Positions 32,975-45,203 of a stretch of 64,000 nucleotides of DNA are shown one piece after another. The notes under the pieces are model-generated. The model made no database searches and was not told the DNA's origin. It saw only the letters and a list, made by a program, of their open reading frames with translations. The position numbers were made by a program, and so were the translations under genes. Each line of letters starts with the position of its first letter. Positions within the stretch are counted from its first letter, which is position 1. The stretch comes from Tetraselmis striata (taxonomy: Eukaryota > Chlorophyta > Chlorodendrophyceae > Chlorodendrales > Chlorodendraceae): NCBI GenBank assembly GCA_006384855.1, contig VCJN01002407.1, positions 62,001-126,000 on the forward strand, given 5' to 3'.

Positions 32975-34357
32975 ATGCTGCTCCTCCTGTCTGAAGCCTT
33001 GGCGCCGGGCCTGACAGAAAAGCGCCGCGCAGTGGCGGCCGTGTTGTCGGGTGTCGCTGTGCAGCTCGCTCTACCGGCAGCCGTCACGGCTGACCTCAGT
33101 GTCAACCAGTTCGTATTGACCTGTGTATGGCTGCTCTTCCAGGCGGCTCACTATATTAGCCGCGACTTGAGGGTGAAGCTGCTGGAAGGCCTGCGAAGTG
33201 AAGCGAAGCGCGTGGATCCCCGCCTGGAAGTATCCGAATGCCTAGTTTTCAGCCAGCCGGAGGTCCAGGCGGCCTACGAGGGCTGGAACGGGCACCGCAT
33301 GCTGGACTGGATGCCCAACATGATGGCTTTGGTGGCGAACGTACGGCCCGCGACTCGCGGCCTTCGTGTGTCGACGCACCCATCGGGACCCGAAATATAA
33401 GCCTCAGCAAATGGCGGGGTTGTTAGCCACCCGTCGTACAATCAGCCAAGAGGGCGAAGAAGATAATCTCGAACACGTCCGCTTCAGTTTGTATAGCAGT
33501 TACGGCGTCTTCCAGGCAGGGCAGAGTATGTGCAGGGTGGTTGGCGCTGGTATGTTGCTTCAGTACGGAGTGGTGGCCACACTGCATGGGTACCTATTCA
33601 GGGTGCCATTAGGTGGTTGTGTTTGAGGGACACTGCTGCCATCCAATTGCCTCTGCCCGGCCTCTGCATGGCCGCTCCTAGGACTTTCAGTGAAAGGGCG
33701 AGTATGGCAAGGAATTGCACGTACTTGAACGAAACATGCGAGTGCGTCTCAAGGACTGACAGGCTGCCATGGGCGTGTGTGTGTGTGTGTGTGTGTGTGT
33801 GGCCACCCATTCTACAGGCAGGGATAGCGGTGAAGATGCGACAACGGGCGGAGATCTGCCCGCTGGACATGCAATTGTTTGCCGTCCTATTTGTGGTTCT
33901 GTGTCTCAGCCGATGCATCGCCACTTTCTGGCGCCGGCTGTCGTTCTCTCAGCGAGCTTGGCTCTCCATCGGGCTCGGCTTTACATCGCAATGGTACACG
34001 GTTGCGCAGTTGATGACTGGGAATACATGCTACATATCCATGCTCCAAGACACAGGAACGTCGCTGCCGGGGATGGTGGCCATGCTGGCCATCCTGTGCA
34101 CTATGGCATTCATCGTTTATTCCGTCACGGTCGCGTACACGGAGATGCACTACGGCGCATCTGCAGCTGGTTTCGTAGCTATCTTGGTAGTCCAGCGGAT
34201 GGTGCGGACCGGCACCTCGCCCATCACGTCTGCAGCCGCCCGGCGCGAGGTTGCGGTCTTGTTGCTGCTCGCAGCGGTGATTGCGCAGGTGGGATGCACT
34301 GGCAGATACATTGTAGCCAAGTACAATATGATGCTGTTCCTAGCCCGTCAGGGATGA
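32975..34357 (+). CDS. Unrecognised multi-pass membrane protein (candidate gene)
   Basis: I do not recognise the family. Two exons are likely: one from the ATG at 32975 reading MLLLLSEALAPGLTEKRRAV and onward to near 33340 (a possible donor follows ALVAN), and one from an acceptor at 33818 to the stop at 34357 (AGIAVKMRQRAEICPLDMQL onward). Linking exons between 33.4 and 33.8 kb are unresolved. The first part has one or two hydrophobic stretches (VLTCVWLLFQAA); the second has about four (LFAVLFVVLCLSRC, MVAMLAILCTMAFIVYSV, AAGFVAILVVQ, EVAVLLLLAAVIAQVG). Codon use is GC-biased like the known genes, unlike the surrounding AT-rich DNA. A TG repeat lies in the presumed last intron. It could be a host gene or cargo of an element; no motif gives a function. 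Confidence 0.45.
33776..33800. repeat. (TG)n tract in presumed intron
   Basis: About 12 TG dinucleotides, 17 bases upstream of the acceptor at 33817 of the membrane-protein candidate gene. Confidence 0.9.
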
Positions 34358-36623
34358 GATTTTGTGCGATCCGCTTCTCTGGATAGCACCGCATTTTAAA
34401 TACATCAGTACTGTGTGAATTGTCCCGCAAGTGGGAGATGCCGTGTGGCTGAAGCGCGAATCCTACTTTGGGGATAGGGTAATGCCCCTGGCCTTACCCA
34501 TGATTCCACCTCTGGGCTGCTTGTGTCTCACTTGCCAGTCTGCTCTCCCCCGGCAGCCCCCACCTTCCACAAAGCATGGATTGTATTGCATATGGGCTAG
34601 CCGGCTCCAGGATGCGCACGGCAAGACTGCCAGATGTAACGTCAGTGCCGCATGCCCACCGTGCATTGGCCGCCCCTGTCTGCAGGGAGGCAGGGCGCCA
34701 CGGCTCTGAACGGCATGGCTAGCGCAGCGCAGTATGGAAGTGGCCTCTTATTGAGCCTTGCATATGATTTCTCGAAGCAACTGTGCAAGCCATGACGCAC
34801 CTTGAGCAAAACATGCGTGATCCTTAATTTTGTAATGCTTGCTGTGGTTCCCGTGAATTTTTCTTTTTTCTCCTTTTTTCTGCCATTATACACACGTCAT
34901 GGATAATACTTGCGGCAGTCCCTTGCCTTAGTAGATAGGCACACATCATGAGGAATTATTCCACCCCTGCGCGCCTTGAGTCTGTGGTGTGACACTTTGG
35001 AGATTTATATATATGCATATATATACATGTATTTATATTCATATATGCATATATTAATATGGATATACACAGATACATATATATCCTCCCGTCGGGACTT
35101 TGGATGCTGGTGAAATTGCATTGTGAGATGTAATGCCGTCCACCAGGCAATCTTAGGGCTTCTGCTCTTCCTACTTATATTACTCCTACTATATTATTCC
35201 TACTTCCTATTTAATATCGCTTCTGTTAAGGATACTGACGGGTAGGTTGCCCGTTCAGATAGCCCTATTGTATGGACTTCGACACATTATATTATAACTC
35301 ATAGTTGCCGCCCGCGTGCTGCCATCAAACGCATGCCTGCCAAACAAACTACATACGCCATGAGCCAGTGCACGGATCGATTCGCATATATGTGTTGTCC
35401 CCTTTCCAAACCAAGGGCAAAATAATGTATTTTATCAGAGCGTATATTATCTAATCGCGACTAGCATGCCAGCAACAGCAGCGACTACTACTCTACCTAA
35501 CCACTTAATACATGCAGATGACAGGCCAGCCAGGTTGGCATGATGGTTATGTCATGTGAATAAAATGTCGGTATACCCGATATTGTATATAGACTACGCT
35601 ATCACAACTTTATCTATTGTTGTTTCGGTCCCGAATCCCCTTTGTTTGCGGCCCCATTTTACTAGTAAGTTGTATAGTCTGATCGATAGACAGGGAACCA
35701 TGGGCTGTAGGGCGCTGTAGGCTGGCGGTTGTTGTAGGCGCGCGCAACGTAGTGCCCCAGGGGCGCTGCGCGCTACTATACAGATCCCCACGCGCGCAGC
35801 GCGTGCTGACGTGTTGCTATGAGAACTACGATGTGTAAGGTAAAGCACGATTAAGGTAAATAAATAACTCGCCCAGCACAAGCAACCATGGGAATCACCC
35901 GGTCCCAGTTGAGGAGTACCGCATGGCTAGCTAGTACAACCCCATGTACGACATGCAGCCTGGTGACGACATCAGTTAGACCTTGATGGGGGCAGACGTT
36001 ATCCACTGCTCTTGTTGGGCGAAACTGGGACTTAATCCATATACGTAACTGCACTGTCTACGGATTATTTCGATAATGGCGGTCTAAAGCAATGCATATT
36101 ATAAAATACTCGATGATATTTCATATGAAATTCAGGCACTACATATAGGGCCATTCCGACAAAGTGGAATGGTTTAGGTCAGTAGTATCCGTGGAATAAA
36201 CGGAGGGGGGGAGGGGTTGTTTTGTAAATTGCGAAAGTTTTGTAATTAGTACTTTAAGCAGTATACATACAGCCTTCCAGCGCCCCATGTGCTTCTCCCC
36301 TTTGTCCTTATCCCGGGCCGCCGCCGCTACTGCCACCATGCTCGCCCGCAGCGAAATCTAGCTACCTTCCAGCTACGTGATGCCGACAGACGACCGCTCC
36401 TCATCACACTTTCAGCGCCCGCCAGCAACCCATGTTGGCCGCCAACTCTCACATACTAGCGCATGCGCGCGACCATGGCATCGTCGTCTGGACCAGTTCC
36501 TATGCACAAGCTCCGCGCCCTTGCCAGAGGATTCCCCCTTTCGCGACACCTTTGTTTGTGATGATGCCTTGACATGCGAGTCTAGGGTGGAGTGGGATTA
36601 CTACACCAACCAAAAGAATCAAG
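34358..36623. other. AT-rich gene-free stretch
   Basis: Short open frames on both strands without codon bias. TATA-rich alternating sequence at 35005-35085. Around 35450-35505 the dispersed GCGACTA motif appears several times (CGCGACTAGC, CAGCGACTACTACTC). A 36377-36673 plus frame overlaps the start of the next candidate gene but has no family features. Confidence 0.5.
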
Positions 36624-37096
36624 TTGGTGGCGTGGTTCAACCCGGGCGGACATATGTGCGTGCACTGTGCTAGACAGCAACTTGGAGTTGGACGGCGCCA
36701 CAAAGACATGCGGGACGTCTATTGCGTTGTGCTGCCCATCCGCGAGGTAGGTACAGCCTGCCCTTTTCGTTGCTGCAAGCTGCAACTGTCATTGCGTGTC
36801 ACTGACAAATGTGTTCTTACATCGCGCAGGCATGCGAGCTCAAGGCAAATGGGCTGAAGCACATCGTAGTACGCAGGCTCAAGCCCAACGGCCAGCAAAG
36901 GCTCAAGAACCTGGACAAGCACCTGGTCAGGCAAGCACTGGAGCGCATGCGAGGCGGGCACCCGCAACATGGAGCGACAGCCCCGACGGCGTCAGCGTCA
37001 GCGTCGGCGGCATCAACCGCCACCGCGGCTGCGGCTGCGAAGTCGGCCATTGGAGGCGCTTACTACTATTGTATCGTTTGCCAATGCCAGCCGTAG
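36624..37096 (+). CDS. Unrecognised small spliced gene with a Cys/His cluster
   Basis: Two exons, 36624-36746 and 36830-37096, joined by a well-formed intron (donor GAG|gtaggt, acceptor catcgcgcag) in phase 0; a 5' exon is probably missing because no ATG precedes the first one. The join reads HMCVHCARQQLG then DVYCVVLPIRE into ACELKANGLKHIVVRRLKP, followed by a basic helix-like region (NLDKHLVRQALERMRGG), a Ser/Ala/Thr low-complexity run and a CIVC end. The CxxC pairs could bind zinc. No family recognised; it may be host or element-borne. Confidence 0.35.
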
Positions 37097-37540
37097 ACAG
37101 TGTAGTATGTGTAAAGGGCAGGGACAGGGGTAGGGACCATGCAACCTGCTGATGCAAACCAGTGTGCACAATTTTCACACATGGCTGCCATGTGCTACAC
37201 TTTTAACATTTTCATGAACATCACCCTCACTGTCTAACTATTGCATTGCACACACTGATTGCCTTTTTTTTTGGTGATTTCCGATATCGCCTTCTGCTGC
37301 TAGCTCATGTAAATAATATTGCACACACATATGCATCTTTATCATACTGTGGTCTCTCAATCTTCGCGCCACCGCCGCCGCGCTACCGTATTCATTTGCT
37401 GCTAATACGGTTTGTGGAAAGAACGGCCCGGATTTACTAGCGACCTACTATACCTGTGAGAGTACTAGGCATGTATTGATGTCCTGCCGCCGGGCTGCTG
37501 CTGCTCCGAAACCAATCATAGCACTGAAATCGCACGGCAA

Positions 37541-39010
37541 CGCCCGGATGCTGCCCAATATGGTGGCTATTCCAGCTCAAATCATGGTAACATAGTGCAC
37601 TACATACAGCCAGCACATGGTATGATTTGCAGCTCGAAACGTGGCGATTGCTATCCGAGTATATATTTGCTGACGCTCCATAGAGTACACCGCATTGTTT
37701 ACCGCACAATACTGTAGTGCATGTATACCACCAACCCAAAAGTGCGCAGAATCGTTCTCGCGCTAGGGATTGCTAGACTATATATATATGACTACATACC
37801 AGCACAGTCAAACGTTTTGGGGAGGGAAGCTAGGTCCCACACGCACGGAATGCTCGCCGGGAACAACGCAGCTCCAAATAATGCTCCGGAACCAGTGTTG
37901 AAACCGTCGCCGCAACGCCCGGATGCTGCCCAATATGGTGGCTATCCCAGCTCAAATCATGGTAGCATAGTGGACTATATATTGCCAGCACATGTTGTGA
38001 TTTGCAGCTCGAAACGTGGCGATTGGTATCCGAGTATATATTTGTGGCCGCTCCGTAGCGTACACCGCAGTGTATACCGCACAATAATACGGCAGTGCAT
38101 GTGTACCACCAACCCAAAAGTGCACAGAATCTGTTCCCGCGCTGGGGGTCGCTAGAATTCATATATGACTACATACCAGCACAGTCAAACAGTTTTGGGG
38201 GGAGCTAGGGGCCCCACACACGGAATGCTCGCCGGGAACAACGCAGCTCCAAATAATGCTCCAGAACCAGTGCGGAAACCGTCGCCGCAACGCCCGGATG
38301 CTGCCCAATATGGTGGCTATTCCAGCTCAAATCATGGTAGCATAGTGGACTATATACAGCCAGCACATGGTATGATTTGCAGCTCGAACCGTGGCGATTG
38401 GTATCCGAGTATATATTTGCGGCCGCTCCGTAGCGTACACCGCAGCGTTCACCACACAATACGGCAGTGCATGTGTACCACCAACCCAAAAGCGCGCAGA
38501 ATCTGTTCTCTCGCTGGGGATCGCTAGACTATATATGTGGCTACATATCAGCACAGTCAAACATTTCGGGGGGGAGCTAGGGGCCCCACACACGGAATGC
38601 TCGCCGGGAACAACGCAGCTCCAATAATGCTCCGAAACCAGTGTTAAAACCGTCGCCGCAACGCCCGGATGCTGCCCAATATGGTGGCTATCCCAGCTCA
38701 AATCATGGTAGCATAGTGGACTATATATTGCCAGCACATGTTGTGATTTGCAGCTCGAAACGTGGCGATTGGTATCCGAGTATATATTTGCGGCCGCTCC
38801 GTAGCGTACACCGCAGTGTATACCGCACAATAATACGGCAGCGCATGTGTACCACCAACCCAAAAGTGCACAGAATCTGTTCCCGCGTTTGGGGTCGCTA
38901 GACGGCTATATACCAGCACAGTCAAACATTTTGGGGAGGAAGCTTGGTCCCCCACACACGGAATGCTCGCCGGGAACAACGCAGCTCCAAATAATGCTCC
39001 GGAACCAGTG
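37541..39010. repeat. Tandem array, ~374-bp unit, four copies
   Basis: The block CGCCCGGATGCTGCCCAATA begins at 37541, 37916, 38291 and 38662 (spacings 375, 375 and 371). Each unit runs through GGTGGCTATYCCAGCTCAA, GTGGCGATTGGTATCCGAG, a GCGTACACCGCAG piece, ACCACCAACCCAAAAG and GGAATGCTCGCCGGGAACAA. Units are roughly 90-95 % alike. The last unit passes directly into copy B of the interspersed repeat. Open frames across units are broken in each copy, so it is satellite-like DNA rather than a repeat protein. Confidence 0.95.
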
Positions 39011-39430
39011 TTAAAACCGCCGCCGCAGAGCCCCGCACGGCCGCTGCGTCGCCGGGACATCAGCCAGTGGGTATGCTGTCGGCATGTGCAAAGGGCTGGC
39101 GGGGCAACAGCTCTGCGGCAGCAAGCGGCGGTGCGTGTTGCACGCTGAATTTGCTGTGAAATCAAGAATTCAATAGATGGAATGATGGGACCGCCACCGC
39201 AGCGCACCGCACAACCGCTCATGCGTTGCCGGGACGACTCTTAACAGAGCTAGTATCCAGAACCAGCACTACAACAGCCGCACCAAGCCCGTTGCACCGC
39301 CAGGTGCCCTCTGCTGGGTCGCCGGGGCACTATTCAACGCTTGTTCTCTCAAATATTTTCCACCCCCTCCGCATGTTCGTGGGTTGCCATAGGCCGTTGG
39401 GGTGGAGGAGAGGCATGGTGCATCGCGTTG
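38930..39430. repeat. Interspersed ~500-bp repeat, copy B
   Basis: Second copy of the sequence at 29650-30165, same orientation, fused to the right end of the tandem array. Its left third is the array's GGAATGCTCGCC junction piece, so the array seems to have grown from within one such element. Confidence 0.8.
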
Positions 39431-39950
39431 TTGTTGGAAGTGCATGCCACATGCCAAAATGAATTACATAGTGTGTCGCAGTACATAAAGTACTAGAAAA
39501 TCCTTACAAACAAACCGGAGGATGGGGCTCAAAATCGAGGGGGGGGGGGGGGGGGAGTGTGACTTAAACCAGGTCGTAATGGCCTAATAGGGAGATGTTA
39601 TAATTTGCACCGTCCCAATGGGTGCAGTCTTATTTGCGCCCACGTCCAAATCAGACCATTTCGATTTTTGGACGACATATCACGATGTTCAAAATGACGG
39701 TTCGCGCACCGAGGGTCGTCGCTCGCTGCTCCCGGTGTACGCGACGATCACCACGCCGCCACAATCGTATAATGATCACGTCGATTAGCAACACATGTGC
39801 TGCCGTACGGCGAGATGTCGCCTCCCCGCCCCCGCGCCCCCCCTTTGGTGCCGAAAACACTCGTGATGTCGGGAATCTTGCCGCAGAATCTGACCCCCCC
39901 CCCCCCCCACCCCCCGCGAGCCAAGCGCGGCCGTCCAGTCGGCAGTTCCG

Positions 39951-40354
39951 TTGCCCACATTCGATACGTGGTCGGTCAACAATGACCTACCGCGGGTTGG
40001 GCAGGTGCTGGCAAGAGGCTCAACTGATAGCGATACAGTAGAGAACATCTTCCGCATGCACTACACCAAGCCTATCGGGTTCAGCACACTCAACTCCACC
40101 GCAAGACATCAAGGGAACCGACGGCGCGCCACGCTGCCTGAGGATCAGGTAACCCCCCCCCTTCTCCGCAATATTTCGGACAGCCCTTGACTCATGCGAT
40201 CGTAGCCAACCCCATCAGGTGTTCCCACTTGGGGTTCCGTGTGATTAAAAAACACGACGACCCTGCCAAGCACCGTAAGAGCAAGCGCGTCGGTTGCCCC
40301 TTCGTTGTGCTGACCATCAACATGCCCGGGGAGCACACATGCTCAGATACGTGA
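39951..40354 (+). CDS. Unrecognised small spliced ORF with possible zinc-binding motif
   Basis: Frame 39951-40148 (FSTLNSTARHQGNRRRATLP near its end) can be joined in phase to 40184-40354 by removing a 35-base intron (CAG|gtaaccccccc ... tttcggacag). The join continues NPIRCSHLGFRVIKKHDD and KRVGCPFVVLTI and ends GEHTCSDT. The Cys-His...Cys...His-Cys spacing recalls WRKY/FAR1-type zinc fingers of MULE transposases, but the match is weak. No start codon is certain. Without splicing the frame is lost, which supports either a very short intron or a decayed gene. Confidence 0.3.
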
Positions 40355-40439
40355 CAACCGCCTAGCAAGGGTCGTTACCGCAGTTGTAGGGCTGAATCAT
40401 GGGCCGTGCTCCGGTCTGAATGGTGATTGCGTATAAATA

Positions 40440-41250
40440 ATATCTATTCACTATAAAGTAAATGAATAAATCTACAAGTACGATGTATTTTATGCGAGCT
40501 AGTACGAGTACTATGTATATGAGTACTAGAACAATGTGTACCTGAGACTACGATGATGATGAAGTATGTGTACGATATTATGCTGCCGCATGGTAAGCGT
40601 TGTGACGACAACTTTGTATTCTGAAAAAACACCGCAGTCGCTTGATTGTCTCTGCACCACCATGCAATGCACACCAGCACTTGTGCACCTTTGTTTTGTG
40701 TCTCTAAACGTTGGAAACTGGCTCATTGGTTTCGGAGCCATAAGATCGGTACCGCCTCGTTTGTTACTAACCACCGGTATATATCTCAACGTAGACGTCG
40801 CCAGTTCACTCCCCGATGCTGGCAAAATGTCTATCTGGGGGGAGGGGGGCTTTATGCACTGCTTGTGACAATCATACGAGTATGATATACTACGACTTAG
40901 TAGGATTACTATGTGTACGAGAACTAGTACGATGTGTATCTGCTAAGACTACGATGATGAGTATGTGAAGTACAATATAATGCTACCGCGTGTTGAGCGC
41001 TGTCAGTGGCAACTTGCATTATTTTGTATATTCTGAAAAACATCGCAGTATCTTATAGTTGCACCACCAATGCATACCGTCACCGGTTTCTGTGTCTCCA
41101 AACGCTGAAGACTGCCTCATAATTAGGTTTAGCGGCATTGCGCCCTGTAATAATGCCGCCAACTATGTGCAGTAAGCTGGCCCGCAGGCGCGCATTCTGT
41201 GATACATTGCTCCGAAACCATATTTAGAAACCGTCATGAAATGGCTGCCA
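40440..41250. repeat. Diverged direct duplication, ~400-bp period
   Basis: Two copies share, in order, ACTACGATGATGA, TATGCTGCCGC/TATAATGCTACCGCG, TATTCTGAAAAAACACCGCAG/TATTCTGAAAAACATCGCAG, CACCACCATGCA/CACCACCAATGCA and a TCTCTAAACG/TCTCCAAACG block. No frame survives in both. 41.16-41.7 kb contains further loosely related pieces. Confidence 0.6.
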
Positions 41251-43245
41251 TTGTAGCGCAGGAATCGGCATAGAACGGCTGCGTTAGTTGCCAACGCGTC
41301 ACACCGCGCAATTGAACGCGTGCGCTACGGGCAAACGGCCCTCGGCTTGCGCTGCAAGGGGCTCGCATGATGCGGGCGGATAGCTTAATGACATAATTAT
41401 GGGCTGTGACCGCAATGAACCCACACGCCACAGTGCTGTTGAAAGCCACCATAATAATGGTATTAAATGGCCGCAGAGCCACGGGGCAGCGCCATCTCGC
41501 CAAGCGGCGATGTTATTGTGCTGGGCGAGCGGATGCCATCTAGGCATGTCTATTGCTATGCTGTTGCTATTGCTCTCGCGCAGCAGCTTATCTAGGCATG
41601 TGGCCGGTGCTGGGCAAGCGGATAGCGAGTGCCGCCCTGGATTCACACATGATGCGTTGCAATTACTCCGAAACTATAGGATGTTAATTTAGCCGCCCAC
41701 ATACATATTGATAACTACATACCGCCTTAGTTATCAAGCAGTACTACACCCCTCCACATAAGTTTGGGGTCCCTTTTCGGCAGTCTCAAGACTTCACAAG
41801 TCTAGGGTACCTGAACGTAGGGTATATGAGATGAAACCCTGGAATCTCAGAGGGCTTTATAAAACCTGCATGACGAGTGGCTCAAACCGAAACTTAATGA
41901 CCTTTGACTAGGGAATCACGCTGCACCTGGTGCGTGGATGGGCGTCGCCTGCAACGGCACCAAAACCGGGGTCGGTATCACGCACACGCCGACGCGCGTG
42001 AATAGACAACCAAACGGCGGGATGGCCATGAACGCGTGAGGAAACACATTGGCGAGGGGCTCGGGTGCATTTGGTTGGGGTGCAGCCGTGTGGGCGGCGG
42101 CCAGTGCATGTCGCGTTGCGATACTGGCATGGCATCAGTGTCGGCCACGCGCAGCAACACCCCCTTGGCTTCAAAACGCTATAACTTCTCAGGGTTTGCT
42201 CAGAAAAACTTTTTAAAAATATCACGCGATTCCTCGTTCAATTCTGCGTCGGGAACACTCTTTCATAACCACAAAATCGATTTTTTGGGTCTCCGGAAAA
42301 AATCCCCAAAGATGATCATCCAAGTTGCCCCTCACTGCCTCATGTGCCCACCCATATCGGGCGCGTGGCTTTGCGCCAAGTGCGTGTCTAAGCCCCATAC
42401 TCAGTTGCGTGAGAGCGTTATGTATGTGGATGACCACGGACCACCAACACTTGGCATGTGCCACCTCCTAGCGATACACACATCTACCAGCCAAAATGCC
42501 ATTTTCCACAGCAGTTTTCAAGGAATTTCATATTAATCAAAATCCACGCCCCTACCGCGCCACCCCGCCCACGAAAGGGTGCAACTGGCATTCCACCACG
42601 CGCCCCCATGGTAGAGCATTGCCCTACGCCAAGGGGGGCATCGAGCGCCTCTCCTACGTGCGTTCGCCACAGAAACAGCAGCATTTTCACCCCAAAACTG
42701 CTCCCCACAGTGGCCAACTTGACGTTGGGGTGTCACGTCGTGCCTATAGCGACATGCTTTCAGTGGCCTACACGCACGGTGTGTGCAACTTATGCCAAGG
42801 GCCGTATCCACCGAGTTTGGTGCGACGAGTGCCGCTATTTCCATAGGTTTGGACGGTTGGCGCAACCCACAACTTTCTGGCGCCAACGCACCATGCAATG
42901 ATTTCGCGTTTTTGAAAGGGCGCCCACAAATGGTCGTGTTGTCGCGCGGGTGGGTATAAAGCGCACAATAGGTGTTCGCCCGAACTATTCCCACTGTAGT
43001 TAGCATGTATGCACATGCAGCCGGCGTGATCCTCGCCCATGCATGCGCTTTGCGATCGAAAATGCAAAACCCGGACTTATGTGGAGGGGTGTAAAAAAGC
43101 TTTACGGGCGAGGCGTGCGCACGGGGCGGGGGGGGGGGGGGGGGGGGGGGGGGTTTCATAACGGAGGCGCGAGGGCGGGGGAGGGGTGTGGATGGAGCGT
43201 TGACCAGAACCATGCGGTACCTAGTATAAATACTCGTCGTGGATT
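41251..43245. other. Gene-poor stretch with overlapping open frames
   Basis: Open frames on both strands at 42.03-43.21 kb overlap each other. A plus-strand frame reads CLMCPPISGAWLCAKCVSKP (paired CxxC) near 42340-42395, and 42.5-42.85 kb is also open on both strands. Neither has a start, splice signals or a recognisable family. A ~25-base G run lies at about 43127-43153. Confidence 0.4.
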
Positions 43246-43400
43246 CGTTACTGGCATTTTTTGTAATTCATCCAGTACTCGTGCGTGGAGGTACTGGTGT
43301 GAATTACAAAAGGCCAATAACAAATCAACCTCTAATAAAATAACTAGTACTAACGAACAAAACAACAAGCCGCCTAGAAGCGGCCCGCATCCCGCACGAA
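43246..43400. repeat. Retroelement tail with internal hairpin
   Basis: Contains an imperfect inverted pair (TACTGGCATTTTTTGTAATTC and GAATTACAAAAGGCCAATA, each around an ATCCAGTAC/GGTACTGGT core) and ends with GCGGCCCGCATCCCGCAC at 43380-43397. The same terminal module occurs at 17.66-18.08 kb and in both arms of the 45.76-46.07 kb element. Confidence 0.6.
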
Positions 43401-45149
43401 ACGAGATGGATGAGTGATGCGCGCACGGTTCACAGTCCGGGCCGCTTGTGCACGTGTGTGATAGGATGATCCACGGACGTGCTGTGCAGCTTCGGCAACG
43501 GAATGGCGGACGAATTTGCGCTCACTGTCTGATTAGGGAGCGAGCGCGCTCTCGAGCCGCCACCAAGGTCATGACCCCAAGGAAATCTTGCGAGTAAGGC
43601 CTCATGGTGAGCTCGGGTGGTGCACCGAGTGCCCTGCGATGAGAGGGCACCCCGATCCGCGGCAAGGCATGCGACTACACCGCGCACAATACGGCGCACC
43701 CCCTTGCTCACCTCACCCATCACTCTCCCGAAGGCCATGCCCGTGTACTTCGACATATCCATGATGTCTCGAAGAGGGCCCTTCTGTCCGGGCTCCGTGT
43801 TGTGCCACACCGCATCCCGCACTGCCCACTCCCGTTAGTAAGTTGCATGTCGCCCAGCAAGGAGCACTCAAACCGATCCACAGCCGTGGCCCGGGGCACC
43901 GCAGTGTACGTGACTATGCCGTACCGCATAGTCTTGAACTCCAACGACTACATACGTGGACTTCAAGCTCCGGGGATCATAGCTCCCGGTCACGACGTTG
44001 AAAGCCGGGAGGGAGAGCTATGCGTCCGGCACCTGGTCCTTGAGTTCATCCCTAGGTACGGTACCGGTGTTGCCGAGAGGCACTACCTGTCGGAACAAGT
44101 AATCAATACTAAGGTCGTGAACTCAGTGGTCGCGGAAGGCGTCCGCAAAAGCGTCGTGCTGTACACGCACGTGAGCGTCTCCAAGTGCCTGGAGGTTCAT
44201 GAGCGCGTCGCCATAGAGGTTGAAAGTGACGGGGTTGTGCTACTATGTCGAGGGCAGAATGATTCGGCTCCCAACCACCGGGGCTAGGGATATGAGCTAG
44301 GCAGAAAGAAGTATCAGGCAGCGACCTCCCGCAGCTAATGGATTGCAAAGTCATGACCGTCCGCGTAGTGGGGATGGCCACCGTCCACATGCCCGATGCC
44401 GCGTCGAGTTGGTTGAACAAGATCCGTTCCCGACGTATGACATGGAGAGCGCACACCTCATTCTCAAGCCGGGAGTTGTTGGCCTGGTTTAGAAATGCCG
44501 CCAGCTCCTTTTGCGAGCCCGACGCAGCCGCCGCTTCCCGCTCCATCACGCGGGCATCCACGTCGCCGAGGTGGACAGCAGTAGCCGCCTGGAAGCGGGC
44601 CCACGCCTCGCACACCGCCGCGGCGCGTAGCTGGTCGACCCACGGGCATCGTTGAGGAAGTGGTCATACCGGCGGGCGGAAGAAGTTGCGTTGAAGCTGC
44701 CTCGGCCAAGCACGGACTCAAGGTGTAGGTCAAAGAAACCATGGGTGGGGGTGTTGGTGTCGGAGTTCCTAGTGATGAGGACCCTCGGGAGGATGTCATG
44801 CATGTAGCCGATGAAGGCGGCATCACGAACGGTAGCCATGCGGCGGATGTCAACGCCCTTCAACATAGTGGGGAGATGTAGCATGATGCGCGCCTTGGCC
44901 ACTGCATCCTCGCTCAAACACGTAGCCGCCCCTGCTTCCATGCATGGGGTCAGGGTCGTGCAAAAGCTCCGCTAGGAAATCGATGACCACCGGATGGGTG
45001 TCGGTGCCGTACGTGGAGGGATCAAAAGAGGCCCCTAGCACCCGCTCGACCGCCGCGAGGACGGTGGCATCCACCGTCTCCGCGAAAGCCTCCACCTCGG
45101 ACGTGAGGCAGTAGTGGCGGTACTGGCACTGGTATCTACCTGTACACAC
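43401..45149 (-). pseudogene. Decayed non-LTR-type retroelement ORF (RT C-terminal region), copy 2
   Basis: Read on the minus strand, 44941-44640 gives IMLHLPTMLKGVDIRR and TVRDAAFIGYMHDIL, which match the 'thumb' region following the polymerase core in algal non-LTR reverse transcriptases (pattern LP-x-LGGLGIRS...AAF-x-G). Further down 44240-44140 reads GDALMNLQALGDAHVRVQHD, matching the post-RT GDHA-x-x-C...RHD motif. At least three shifts or stops break the frame (near 44945, 44640 and 44130). The 3' part (43.4-44.0 kb) is shared with 16740-17690 on the opposite strand. The polymerase core is not in the window, so it is 5'-truncated, as is usual for such elements. Confidence 0.6.
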
Positions 45150-45203
45150 ACCAGGGTAATTTATATATATCGGAATGGCCGCCTATAATAATCCTTACTC
45201 ATT

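Noticed and set aside
37541..39010. Regular repeats as a possible CRISPR array
   Set aside because: Units are ~374 bp and similar throughout with no short repeat plus unique spacer pattern, and the DNA is eukaryotic.
37721..39222. Several 80-178 codon frames on both strands
   Set aside because: They repeat with the 374-bp satellite unit and are interrupted differently in each copy, so they are not a repeat protein.
42036..43213. Overlapping 147-226 codon frames with CxxC pairs
   Set aside because: Both strands are open over the same bases, without splice signals, start or recognisable family; kept only as a note in the gap description.
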